Assembly: GCA_050157065.1 (NCBI GenBank)
Contig: CP189573.1
Strand: one strand, 5' to 3'
Length of the DNA: 64,000 nt
Source: Avipropionibacterium sp050157065
Lineage (GTDB): Bacteria > Actinomycetota > Actinomycetes > Propionibacteriales > Propionibacteriaceae
Shown here piece by piece: positions 33,336-42,471 of this stretch. Below the pieces are notes generated by a model. The model did not search any database and was not told where the DNA came from. It saw only the letters and a program-made list of their open reading frames with translations. Made by a program: the position numbers and the translations under genes. Position 1 is the stretch's first letter. The number at the start of each line of letters is the position of its first letter.

Positions 33336-33421
33336 GCCGACGAATGTAGCCCAGCGTGGGTGATCGATCAGGACCGTGGTCCGATGTCTTGGCCGGGCCA
33401 CCGTCCTAGGCTGATGCCGAG

Positions 33422-34636
33422 ATGACGAACGCCGTTCCCACCGTGGCTCCGCTCCCGGAGCTCGACCCGCTCCACCCACCCCGCCCGTGGTGGGTGATCA
33501 ACGGCGTGTTCGCGGTCTTCCTGGTGCTGGGCGCGCTGGTCTGGTCGGGCGCCGCCGACCCTGGGGCCATCTGGGGCGACCTGCTGCTGTGCGCCGCGGT
33601 GGCCCCCCGGATGCACCGGCCGTGGCTGAGCCTGACCCTCGCCGTGTTGGGTGGCTGCATCCTGCTGGTGTTCAGCGACGGGCCGACGTTCGGGCTGGTC
33701 GTCGTCCCGATCGTCACCTACTCGATCGCTCGCTGGGGTGGCCGGCTGGTCCTCCGGGCCCTGTGGGGGGCGATGGCGTTCGCTGCCGTCGCCGCGCCAC
33801 TCGACTGGTACGTGGGCCCACTGCTGGAGGGGTCGAGCACCTTCGCCGCGTTCGCCATGTTCGTGATGTGCGCGATGGTGGTGGTCTCGGCGTACGCCGT
33901 CGGACGGGCGCGCCGATCGATCCTGGTCACCCGGGCCGAACGACTGCACGCCGACCGGGAGCGGGAACGTCACCAACTCGTCGAACGCGAACAGGCGCTG
34001 CGGATGAGCGCGGTCGCCGAACGTACCCGGATCGCCCGCGAGTTGCATGACATCGTGGCCCACTCGCTGGCGGTGATCACCGTGCAGGCCGACGGCGGCC
34101 GGGCGATGGCGGCGACCAAGCCGGAGCTGGCGGCCGACGTGCTCGGCACGATCGCCGAGACCTCGCGCAGTTCGCTGGCGGAGATGCGATCCATGGTCCG
34201 GTTGTTGCGTGGTGAGGGCGAGGAGTCCGGCGACTTCGTGCCCGCTCCCGGCCTGGACGACCTGCCCGAGCTCGTCTCGCGCACCCCCAACGCGACGCTG
34301 TACACCGAAGGGCCTGTCCCCCTGGTCGGCGAGTCACTCGGGCTGACCACGTACCGGGTGGTGCAGGAGTCGCTGACCAACGTCCTCAAGCACGCCGGGC
34401 CGACCGCGCGGGCGAACGTGTTCCTCACCTACCAACCCGAGTTGATCATGGTCGAGGTGACCGACGACGGCCGTGGTGCCGCCACCCCACCGGACGGTCA
34501 GGGGAACGGGATCCGCGGGATGCGTGAGCGGGTCGACCTGCACGGTGGCACCCTCGACGCACGGCCGCGGATCGGCGGCGGGTTCGTGGTACGGGCCACC
34601 CTCCCGTACGGCGCCGGAGACCAGGAGGAACGATGA
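33422..34636 (+). CDS. NarL-type sensor histidine kinase
   Basis: 404 residues. The N-terminal 150 residues contain four to six membrane segments (VINGVFAVFLVLGALVWSG, LLLCAAVAPRM, FAAFAMFVMCAMVVVSAYAV) with almost no extracytoplasmic domain, as in intramembrane-sensing kinases of the LiaS/DesK class. A coiled linker leads to the HisKA_3 dimerisation motif RIARELHDIVAHSLAVITVQ with phosphoacceptor His209. The HATPase domain has YRVVQESLTNVLKHAG (N box) and VTDDGRGAATPPDGQGNGIR (G boxes). Its ATGA overlap with the response regulator and the following ABC genes suggest it senses membrane or antimicrobial stress and controls that exporter. Confidence 0.93.
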   Translation: MTNAVPTVAPLPELDPLHPPRPWWVINGVFAVFLVLGALVWSGAADPGAIWGDLLLCAAVAPRMHRPWLSLTLAVLGGCILLVFSDGPTFGLVVVPIVTYSIARWGGRLVLRALWGAMAFAAVAAPLDWYVGPLLEGSSTFAAFAMFVMCAMVVVSAYAVGRARRSILVTRAERLHADRERERHQLVEREQALRMSAVAERTRIARELHDIVAHSLAVITVQADGGRAMAATKPELAADVLGTIAETSRSSLAEMRSMVRLLRGEGEESGDFVPAPGLDDLPELVSRTPNATLYTEGPVPLVGESLGLTTYRVVQESLTNVLKHAGPTARANVFLTYQPELIMVEVTDDGRGAATPPDGQGNGIRGMRERVDLHGGTLDARPRIGGGFVVRATLPYGAGDQEER

Positions 34637-35292
34637 CGGTACGGGTGGTGTTGGTCGACGACCAGGCCTTGGTACGTGGCGGTTTCGCGATGTTGATCGC
34701 GGCCAGTGACGACGTCGAGGTGGTCGGTGAAGCCGGCAACGGCGATGAGGCGGTCCGGCTGCTGCAGCGGATCGAGGCCGACGTCGTGCTGATGGACATC
34801 CGGATGCCGATCATGGACGGGGTGGCTGCGACCGCACGGCTGGCCGAGTTGGGCAATCCGGCCCGGGTGCTGGTGCTGACCACCTTCGACCTCGACGAGT
34901 ACGTGTTCGCCGCCCTGAAGGCGGGCGCGGCCGGCTTCTTGTTGAAGGACGCCCGGCCCGACGACCTGCTGTCGGCGATCCGCAGTGTCGCCGCCGGGGA
35001 CTCGGTGGTCGCGCCGAGCGCCACCCGGCGGCTGCTGGCACACGTCCTGCCCACCCTGCCCAGCGAGCAACCCGAGGCCGACACCCGGCTCGACGTGCTC
35101 ACCGACCGGGAGCGCGAAGTGCTTGCCGAGGTGGGGATCGGGGCCACCAACGCCGAGATCTGTGAACGGCTCTACATGGCCGAGGGCACGGTGAAGACCC
35201 ACGTCGGTCGGTTGCTCGCCAAGCTCGCGTGTCGGGACCGGATCGGCCTGGTGCTGCTCGCCCACGAGACCGGTCTCGTCGGGCGACCCTGA
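34633..35292 (+). CDS. LuxR/NarL-family response regulator
   Basis: 219 residues. The receiver domain has VVLVDDQALVRGGFAMLI with acidic residues 9-10, phosphoacceptor Asp55 in DVVLMDIRMP, the Thr in VLTTFDLDEY and Lys in FLLKDARPDDLLSAIRSV. The C-terminal LuxR helix-turn-helix is LTDREREVLAEVGIGATNAE followed by RLYMAEGTVKTHVGRLLAKL. It is translationally coupled to the kinase and probably activates the ABC transporter that starts 142 bases later. Confidence 0.95.
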   Translation: MTVRVVLVDDQALVRGGFAMLIAASDDVEVVGEAGNGDEAVRLLQRIEADVVLMDIRMPIMDGVAATARLAELGNPARVLVLTTFDLDEYVFAALKAGAAGFLLKDARPDDLLSAIRSVAAGDSVVAPSATRRLLAHVLPTLPSEQPEADTRLDVLTDREREVLAEVGIGATNAEICERLYMAEGTVKTHVGRLLAKLACRDRIGLVLLAHETGLVGRP

Positions 35293-35434
35293 CCCGTCCC
35301 GTACGACCACGGTCTGACCTCGTCAGGGCTGGTTCGGCGTCCGTGGGCGGATGTGCCGACACGCTCGCTTTCCTAGGTTTGGCGGTGCACCGACGACCAG
35401 CATCCTGCCGGGGTGCGGACCTCGAGGAGAACAC

Positions 35435-36211
35435 GTGAGCACGAAGACCGCGACGACAACGCCCGCCGACATCGACGGCGCCACCGCCACCGTTGCGGCG
35501 AGTGCGTTCAACCTGTCCAAGGTGTACGGCCAGGACCGCACCCAGGTGCGGGCGCTGGACCAGGTGTCGATCAACTTCGCGAAGGGGTCGTTCACCGCGA
35601 TCATGGGTGCCTCCGGGTCGGGCAAGTCGACGTTGATGCACTGCCTGGCGGGGTTGGACACGATCACGTCGGGGAAGGTGTCCCTCGGCGGGATCGAGCT
35701 GTCGGCGTTGAACGACCGGCAGTTGACCAAGGTCCGCCGCGACCGGATCGGGTTCGTCTTCCAGTCATTCAACCTGCTGCCCACGTTGAATGCGAAGGAC
35801 AACATCCTGCTGCCGCTGGACCTGGCCGGGACGAAGGTGGATCGTGACCACTTCGACGGGCTGGTCACCTCCCTCGGGCTGGGTGACCGGCTCGACCACC
35901 GGCCCGCCGAGCTGTCGGGTGGGCAGCAGCAGCGGGTGGCGATCGCCCGCGCCCTGGTGACCCGTCCCGACATCCTGTTCGCCGACGAGCCGACCGGGGC
36001 GCTGGACTCCAAGACCGGCCAGGCACTGCTGGACTACCTGCGCACCAGCTCGCACGAGGCCGGACAGACCATCGTGATGGTGACCCACGACCCGCTGGCC
36101 GCCGCGTACGCCGACCGGGCCGTGATCCTGGCCGACGGCCGGATCACCCACGACCTCCCCGACCCCGACGCCGACGCCGTCCTCGGCATCATCCGCGGGC
36201 AGGCCGCCTGA
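35435..36211 (+). CDS. MacB/LolD-type ABC transporter ATP-binding protein
   Basis: 258 residues from a GTG at 35435, with GAGGAGA upstream. It has Walker A IMGASGSGKSTLMHCLAGLD, Q-loop FVFQSFNLLPTLNAKDNILL, signature LSGGQQQRVAIARAL, Walker B ILFADEPTGALDS and switch histidine VMVTHDPLAAA. The sequence type is that of ATPases paired with FtsX-like permeases for peptide or lipid extrusion. Its stop overlaps the permease start by one base (TGATG). The two-component pair directly upstream is a common arrangement for antimicrobial-peptide-responsive exporters. Confidence 0.95.
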   Translation: MSTKTATTTPADIDGATATVAASAFNLSKVYGQDRTQVRALDQVSINFAKGSFTAIMGASGSGKSTLMHCLAGLDTITSGKVSLGGIELSALNDRQLTKVRRDRIGFVFQSFNLLPTLNAKDNILLPLDLAGTKVDRDHFDGLVTSLGLGDRLDHRPAELSGGQQQRVAIARALVTRPDILFADEPTGALDSKTGQALLDYLRTSSHEAGQTIVMVTHDPLAAAYADRAVILADGRITHDLPDPDADAVLGIIRGQAA

Positions 36212-38661
36212 TGCTGCGCCGTGCCTGGCACCAACTGCGGCTCCACCCCACCCGGATGGGGGCGGTGGTGGTCGCGATCATGATCAGCGTCGGCTTCGTC
36301 ACCACCTGCCTGGTGTTCCTCGACACCGAGGCCGGCGCCATCCGCAACCAGGTCGCCGCCCCGGCGAGCAACGCCGACGTGATCGCCGACCCCGTGCCGT
36401 CGATCGACCCGGCCGAGTTGCCGACCGTCGAGATCCGCGACGGCCTGGCCGGGGTCCCCGGGGTGGAGCTGGTCGCCCCGCTGCACCAGTCGTCGGTCGG
36501 CATCGGCGACTCCGGGGCCATCGTGTACGGCACCGTGCCGGAGTCGCTGCGGTGGGCCGAGCTGGTCGAGGGCCGCTGGGCCGAGACCCCGTCCGAGATC
36601 GTGCTCGACAGCTCGGTGGCCGAGTCCCACGGCCTCACCGTCGGCGCCGCCATGACGGTCACCCGGTACGGCGACGAGCCACGGCCCGAACAACTCACCG
36701 TGGTGGGCATCACCGACGCCGGCGGCAGCCTGCTCAGCGGCCTGGCGCCGACGGTGTACGTCGCCGACGCCTGGTTCACCGCGGAGTCCGAGGCCGGCAG
36801 CGTCGACCTGTGGCTGATCAGCCTCGCCCCGGGGACCGACGTCGCCGATGCGGTGGCCAAGATGCAGGAAGCCATGTCTGCCATCGGCGCACCCGTCGAG
36901 GTGCAGTCTTCCGCCGCGTACGCCGATGCGCAGCTGGCGCAGGTGACCGGTGGGGTCGACGTGTTCCGCGTGCTGCTGTTGATCTTCGGCGCGATCGCCC
37001 TGCTGGTGGGGATGTTGATCATCGCCAACACATTCTCGATCATCGTCGCCCAGCGGCGCCGCCAGATCGGGCTGCTCCGCGCGGTGGGGGCGTCAACCGG
37101 TCAGGTGCGCGGTGAGCTGTTGATCGAAGCTCTGGTGATCGGGGTGGTCGCCTCCGCACTGGGGGTCGCCGCCGGCATCGGCCTCGGCGCGGCCGCCGCC
37201 GCGCTCAGCGGGTCGCTGGACGCCGGACTCGTCGTCAGCACGTCGGTGCTCATCGCCTGGGCGGTCGGTGTCGTCATCACCGTGGCGGCCGCGTGGCTGC
37301 CAAGCCTGCGTACCTCACGGATCCGTCCGTTGGAGGCGCTGCGGGTGTCGGCCACCGACGAGGGTCGTCGCCGGCCGGGTGGGCTGATCACCATCGTCAG
37401 CGCGCTCTGCCTGTTCGGTGGCATCGGGGTCGTCGGGCTCGGCGTCGTGCTCGACCGGATGCACCTGGTCACCGCCGTCGGCGGCGGCTTCCTGCTGGCG
37501 CTGGCGGTGCTCACCGCGGCCGGCTGGTACGTCCCGGCGATCGTCCGGCTGGTCGGCCGGATCCCGGCGCTGACCGGGCCGACCGCCCGGTTGGCCGCAG
37601 CCAACGCCGTACGGCACCCGAAGCGGACCACCGCGACCTGTCTGGCGTTGATGCTGGCCGTGGGGCTGGTCGCGACACTGCAGATCGGCAGTGCCTCGGT
37701 GAAGGCGAGCGTCGAGCAGGGCGTAACGAACCGGTACCCGGTGCCGATCCAGGTGGTGTCGTGGGACGGATCGTTGCCCTCCGGGCTGGCCGACGAGGTG
37801 GCCGGGGTCGAGGGCGTGACCGGGGTCGTCGAGGTCGCCACCGCCGAGCTCACGCTCGCGGGCCTCCCGTACCCGGTCCGCGGGCTCGGCCCCGAGGTCG
37901 GTGCGCTGCTGCCCGGTGAGGTGATCGGACCCGACGAGCTGTTGGTCAACCCCAGCTACGCGCTGGCGCAGGAGTGGGCCGAGGGTGAGCAGGTCGAGGT
38001 CGGCGGGCCCGGCGGCACCCGGGACCTGGCCGTACGACTGAGTCACCTCGCCGAGGACGGTCCCGTCGTGTCCGCGGCGACGCTGCGCGAGCTGGGTGGT
38101 GACGTGGTGGAACGCGCCGAAGTGTGGGCCCAGGTCGACACCCGGGACAGCGACGCCGCCGCAGCAACCCTGGCCGGCGTCGAGGAGATCGCTCCCGACA
38201 ACACCCGGGTGTCGGGCTCGCTCACCATGGTGACCCTGTTGACCGAGGTGCTCGACATGTTGCTGCTGATCGCCACTGCCCTGTTGGGTGCGGCCGTGCT
38301 GATCGCGCTGATCGGGGTCGGCAACACCCTCGGGCTGTCGGTGCTCGAGCGCACCCGCGAGTCGGCCCTGCTGCGGGCGCTGGGCCTGCAACGAACGCAG
38401 CTGCGGGCGATGCTCGCGGTCGAGTCGGTGCTGTTGGCCGTCGCCGGTGCGCTGATCGGACTGCTCGCCGGACTCGGCTTCGGCTACCTCGGCACCTGGG
38501 CGGTGATGGCCGAGATCGGGGAGCCGGCGGTGCTCGCGGTGTCGTGGCCGCAACTCGGGTTCGACGTCGGCGCGGCCGTGGTCGCCGGACTGCTCGCCTC
38601 GATCCTGCCCGCCCGTCGGGCCGTGACCGCCGCACCGACCGAGGCCCTCGCCGACGTGTGA
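36211..38661 (+). CDS. FtsX-like ABC transporter permease
   Basis: 816 residues. It has an N-terminal helix (MGAVVVAIMISVGFVTTCLV), an extracellular domain, and two FtsX-type blocks, each with three or more membrane helices: VLLLIFGAIALLVGMLIIAN with QRRRQIGLLRAVGASTGQVR, and LLLIATALLGAAVLIALIG with ERTRESALLRALGLQRTQLR. This is the double-FtsX organisation of MacB-like/BceB-like exporters in Gram-positive bacteria. With the ATPase encoded just before it, it should form a mechanotransmission or export complex. It is the last gene of the unit; an inverted repeat follows its stop. Confidence 0.92.
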   Translation: MLRRAWHQLRLHPTRMGAVVVAIMISVGFVTTCLVFLDTEAGAIRNQVAAPASNADVIADPVPSIDPAELPTVEIRDGLAGVPGVELVAPLHQSSVGIGDSGAIVYGTVPESLRWAELVEGRWAETPSEIVLDSSVAESHGLTVGAAMTVTRYGDEPRPEQLTVVGITDAGGSLLSGLAPTVYVADAWFTAESEAGSVDLWLISLAPGTDVADAVAKMQEAMSAIGAPVEVQSSAAYADAQLAQVTGGVDVFRVLLLIFGAIALLVGMLIIANTFSIIVAQRRRQIGLLRAVGASTGQVRGELLIEALVIGVVASALGVAAGIGLGAAAAALSGSLDAGLVVSTSVLIAWAVGVVITVAAAWLPSLRTSRIRPLEALRVSATDEGRRRPGGLITIVSALCLFGGIGVVGLGVVLDRMHLVTAVGGGFLLALAVLTAAGWYVPAIVRLVGRIPALTGPTARLAAANAVRHPKRTTATCLALMLAVGLVATLQIGSASVKASVEQGVTNRYPVPIQVVSWDGSLPSGLADEVAGVEGVTGVVEVATAELTLAGLPYPVRGLGPEVGALLPGEVIGPDELLVNPSYALAQEWAEGEQVEVGGPGGTRDLAVRLSHLAEDGPVVSAATLRELGGDVVERAEVWAQVDTRDSDAAAATLAGVEEIAPDNTRVSGSLTMVTLLTEVLDMLLLIATALLGAAVLIALIGVGNTLGLSVLERTRESALLRALGLQRTQLRAMLAVESVLLAVAGALIGLLAGLGFGYLGTWAVMAEIGEPAVLAVSWPQLGFDVGAAVVAGLLASILPARRAVTAAPTEALADV

Positions 38662-38714
38662 GGCAAGACGATCCGACCTAGCCGTTGACAGTCTTGCCCT
38701 AATCGGACCAGTAT
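38662..38714 (+). promoter_or_regulatory. Promoter with flanking inverted repeat upstream of the second heparinase-like gene
   Basis: A -35 box TTGACA (38685-38690) and -10-like CAGTAT (38709-38714) are separated by 18 bases. A perfect inverted repeat GGCAAGAC (38662-38669) and GTCTTGCC (38691-38698) spans the -35 box. It could be the terminator of the permease operon, an operator, or both. Confidence 0.5.
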
Positions 38715-38756
38715 CGGGCGCGACGGTAGGCCGCCCCATCCCCCGGAGGTCCAACG

Positions 38757-41700
38757 ATGGACAGACGCACCTTTCTGACCGCCACCTCACTGGCTGCGGC
38801 TGCGGCCGGGCTGGCACAACTACCCGGTGTCGCGAGCGCCGCACCCCGGCAGCCCGCGGGACCCGGACCGTCGGGAGACCCGCTGGTGTCCACCCGGGTG
38901 AACGAGTGGCTCGTGGCCGGGGTCGGTACCCCGGCCATGGACGGCACCCTCGCCGACCCGACATGGGGCGAGCCGGCCCGGACCGGGCTGGTGACCCCGT
39001 GGGCCCAGCTCCCCCTCGACGCGGACGTGACCACCCACGTACGCCACGACGCATCTCACCTGCACGTCGGGCTGCGGTACGCCCACGCCTCGGCCGCCAC
39101 CGTCACCGCCTGCTGGCTGATCGTCAGGCCCGCCTCGCACGGCGGCCGGTACTGGTCGAAGCGGATCAGTGTCCGGCCGCAGGAGGCGGAGGACGACCTG
39201 GTCTTCCGCTGGGGTGGCTCACCGACCGACCTGGCCGACCTGCAACACGAACACGCGGCCGGTGACTCCGAGGTCACGATCACCGCGCGGATCCCGTACG
39301 CCGCGCTGGGCGTTGGCCGACCCGCGCCGGGCAGTACGTGGCAGCTGAACCTGGTCGTCGAGCAGCAGATCAACGCCGCTGCGTGGGGCAGCCTCGCGCC
39401 GTTCCGGTCATCGATCATCGACCGGCCCGGCAACAACTACATCCACCTCGACCTGGTGAACCACGCCGCAGCGATGCCCGTTGTCTTCGCGGAGTCGCCG
39501 ACGGCGATCCCGACGACGCCGGCGCTGGAGTACGTGGGCCACACCACCAAACGCGTCACCCTCGACCCGGTCGTCCTCGATCCGCGCACCGGGCGGCCCC
39601 GGCAGGGCCGCAGTGCGCTCAGCCTCACCTGGCGGTCACCGCACGCGTCGACGCCCATCACGCCGACCAGCATCGGGACCGTGGCCGGCGCGACCGTCGT
39701 CACCTTCGACCACCCGGCACCCGACCGGGACGGCCAGTACGGCATCGCCCTCGAAGGAACGGCCGGCACCTGCACGCTCACGTTCGACCGACACGACCTG
39801 CTCACCGCCGGTGATCAACTGCCCGGCAACCTGCCGCGGCCGAGCTCGGGTGGCACCGCCGTCGCCCCCGGACCGTCCAGTCCGTCCGCTGCGACCCTGC
39901 AGGGCCTGATCCCGGAGACCGCAGGGATGTTGTTCTGCCGGCTGCCGCACAATCCGGGAGCCGGCACCTCCGGCCGGTTCAGCTGGTCACCGTCGGCCCC
40001 GGACGTGATCACCTCCCGCGATGCCGCGTCGGTGCGCTATCCCAACGCCGACCACCCCGAGGACCAGTCGGTCACCGTCACCAACCGGCTCGGTGATCCC
40101 GTCACCCACCACTTCCACCGGGACGCCGAGGGCCGCGAGTACTACCTGTCGGGCCAGCTCGATTACCTCAAGAAGCAGTACGTGTACGGCCAGCTCCCGA
40201 TTGTCGCGGCCGCCGATCCGCTGGGTGCGGCGCGGGTGCTGGTGGAGTTCGCCGCCCGCTACCAGACGTGGGCGCCGACCAACGACTTCCCCGACTTCAA
40301 CCGACCGATGAACTGGTTGGCGGCCCCGCAGCAGTACTTCGGCGGGCTGCTGAACCGGTGGTCGATCTCGGAACTCGAAGGATTGCAGTCGATCGGTGAG
40401 TGCTACCGGCTGATCGAGCAGACCGATGCCTTCGACGTACTGGCCGACGAGGTCGGGTTCGACGTCCGGGAACGCCTGTGGGCCGACTTGTTCCAACCCT
40501 CGTTGGACTTCTTCCACAGCTTCACCAAGCAGTTCACCAACTACGACTTCCCCAGCTACCTCGGGCTCGTCTCGCTCGGCCGCGCCCGCGGTGACTCGGC
40601 CCCGGTCCACGAGGCCATGGAGTGGCTGCGGACCTATGCGGCCGGACAGTACCGCTACGACGGCTGGTTCTCGCAGGTGACCTCGTCGTACCACATGCAG
40701 AGCAACACCGGGCTCGACCGGGTGTTGACCGCGCTGGAGGGGTGGAGTGACGGCCCCGACTACGAGTCTCCGCGATCCGGTGAGCGGTTCGACGGCCTGG
40801 ATGCCGCGGGGGCAGCGCCCCAGTTGGCGCTGGCCCAACGCATCGCCCGCGAGCTGGTCTACCCGGACGCGAAGTTCTTCCCGTTCAACGACACGTGGGC
40901 CTTCACCAGCCCGGCTGGTGCCGACATCACGGCCGGCTCGTTGCTGTACGGCGGCGGCGGTGTCGCCCGGCTGCAGCGGGGCGAGCTCGTGCCCGGCGGT
41001 GGCATCGAAGAGGTGTCGCAGCTGTACGTCAGCTTCGCCGCCAAGTCCGGTCACTCGCACTACGAGCCGTTGGGCATCGCCCTGTTCGCCGCCGGGCAGG
41101 AGCTGTTGCCCGATCTGGGCTACACCCACACGATCCTGGGGCGATGGGCCGTCTCGGCGTTGTCGCACAACACCGTGGTCGTCGACGCCGCCAACATGGT
41201 CTCCACGGGTGAGGACGTGGGCTCGCTGCAGGGCTTCAGCGAACCCGCCACGGGGGTGCAACTGATCCGGGTCGACCGCAACTCCGCCTACCCAGCAACC
41301 TCCCTGTACAGCCGTGAGTGCTGGCACCTGGGGATACCGGGGGCGGCCGCGAACGCCGGCTACGTGCTCGACGTCTTCCGAGTGCGCGGTGGCGAGCGCC
41401 ACGAGTACACCTTCAACGGGGACGCCAACCGCGACGCAACCATCACCACCGAGCCGGTGCCGGCACCGTACGGCCCCTACCTGCTGCCCGAAGGCGTCGA
41501 GCCGGTGCTGCCGGTCAACGAGTTCGACGAGGGCAGTGCCGGTGGGCACTACCACGCGTACATGCACATCCGTGACGTGTCACGGGCCGAGCTGGCCGAC
41601 GGCAGGTTCGCCGCGACGATCAAGACCAGCGACGAAGGTACGCCCGGCGCCGGGCTGGCGGTCCACGGTGTCGCACCGAGCGGCACCGAACTCTTCGTCG

Positions 41701-42422
41701 GTGAGGCCCCCTCACTCCGGGTGACTCGCACCGGCAGCGGCACCCAGGACGACACGCGACCGCTCGACTTCTTCATGCCCAAGGTGGTGCTCCGACGCGA
41801 AGGCACCGACCTGAACAGCGACTTCATCACGGTGTTCGAGCCGCACGGTGCCGGAGCTACCGGCCAAGTCCACAGTGTCGAACAGCTCCCGATCACCGGC
41901 GGCGCCGACGGCGACATTGCGGTGAAGGTCACCCACGACGGCGGACACGACATCATGATCAGTTCACTGGACGACACCCGGACGCTGATGGCCGACGGCG
42001 TGACGCTGACCGGCCGGTACGGGTTGGCCCGGTTCGCCTCGGGGCAGCCGAGCAGCCTTCACCTGGTCGGCGGGACCGCGCTGGCCGCCGGGGAGCTGAC
42101 GGTCTCCGGTCCCGGTGCGGTCACCGGCGACGTCGTCACGGCGAAGCGCAAGACGGCCGGTGACGAGGTCGACGCATTCGTCACCACCGCGGCTGTTCCG
42201 GAGTGGGTGATCGGGAAGGTCTTGGTCATCAAGCACGCGGACGACACCACCCACAGCTACCGGGTGACCGCGGTGACGGCCAGTGGTGGGCAGACCATGA
42301 TCGAGTTGGACACCGATCCGGGCCTGATCGTCAGCGCATCGTCGGCGAGCCTGGTGTTCTTCCCCCGTACGACATGGGATGGGGCGACCACCTTCCGCAT
42401 CGACAACGACGCGTCGACCTGA
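38757..42422 (+). CDS. Heparinase II/III-like exported protein (second of three)
   Basis: 1221 residues from the ATG at 38757, with GGAGG upstream. A Tat signal (MDRRTFLTATSLAAAAAGLA) leads to a CBM9-like region (VTTHVRHDASHLHVGLRYAH). The toroid part has NDFPDFNRPMNWLAAPQQYF, NYDFPSYLGLVSLG and SYHMQSNTG near residue 643. The beta-sheet domain has GIALFAAGQELLPDLGYTHT, HNTVVVDAANM near residue 803 and YVLDVFRVRGGERHEYTFNG. It is collinear with the 10522 protein, including the C-terminal module (VIKHADDTTHSYRVTAVTAS). It is therefore a clear paralogue, but it has no transporter beside it and none of the palindromic operator. It probably cleaves a uronic-acid polysaccharide outside the membrane; substrate unknown. 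Confidence 0.83.
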   Translation: MDRRTFLTATSLAAAAAGLAQLPGVASAAPRQPAGPGPSGDPLVSTRVNEWLVAGVGTPAMDGTLADPTWGEPARTGLVTPWAQLPLDADVTTHVRHDASHLHVGLRYAHASAATVTACWLIVRPASHGGRYWSKRISVRPQEAEDDLVFRWGGSPTDLADLQHEHAAGDSEVTITARIPYAALGVGRPAPGSTWQLNLVVEQQINAAAWGSLAPFRSSIIDRPGNNYIHLDLVNHAAAMPVVFAESPTAIPTTPALEYVGHTTKRVTLDPVVLDPRTGRPRQGRSALSLTWRSPHASTPITPTSIGTVAGATVVTFDHPAPDRDGQYGIALEGTAGTCTLTFDRHDLLTAGDQLPGNLPRPSSGGTAVAPGPSSPSAATLQGLIPETAGMLFCRLPHNPGAGTSGRFSWSPSAPDVITSRDAASVRYPNADHPEDQSVTVTNRLGDPVTHHFHRDAEGREYYLSGQLDYLKKQYVYGQLPIVAAADPLGAARVLVEFAARYQTWAPTNDFPDFNRPMNWLAAPQQYFGGLLNRWSISELEGLQSIGECYRLIEQTDAFDVLADEVGFDVRERLWADLFQPSLDFFHSFTKQFTNYDFPSYLGLVSLGRARGDSAPVHEAMEWLRTYAAGQYRYDGWFSQVTSSYHMQSNTGLDRVLTALEGWSDGPDYESPRSGERFDGLDAAGAAPQLALAQRIARELVYPDAKFFPFNDTWAFTSPAGADITAGSLLYGGGGVARLQRGELVPGGGIEEVSQLYVSFAAKSGHSHYEPLGIALFAAGQELLPDLGYTHTILGRWAVSALSHNTVVVDAANMVSTGEDVGSLQGFSEPATGVQLIRVDRNSAYPATSLYSRECWHLGIPGAAANAGYVLDVFRVRGGERHEYTFNGDANRDATITTEPVPAPYGPYLLPEGVEPVLPVNEFDEGSAGGHYHAYMHIRDVSRAELADGRFAATIKTSDEGTPGAGLAVHGVAPSGTELFVGEAPSLRVTRTGSGTQDDTRPLDFFMPKVVLRREGTDLNSDFITVFEPHGAGATGQVHSVEQLPITGGADGDIAVKVTHDGGHDIMISSLDDTRTLMADGVTLTGRYGLARFASGQPSSLHLVGGTALAAGELTVSGPGAVTGDVVTAKRKTAGDEVDAFVTTAAVPEWVIGKVLVIKHADDTTHSYRVTAVTASGGQTMIELDTDPGLIVSASSASLVFFPRTTWDGATTFRIDNDAST

Positions 42423-42471
42423 CGGGTACGCTGGGGCCAAGCTGAGGTCACCGCGCTCGAGGGAGAGTTCC

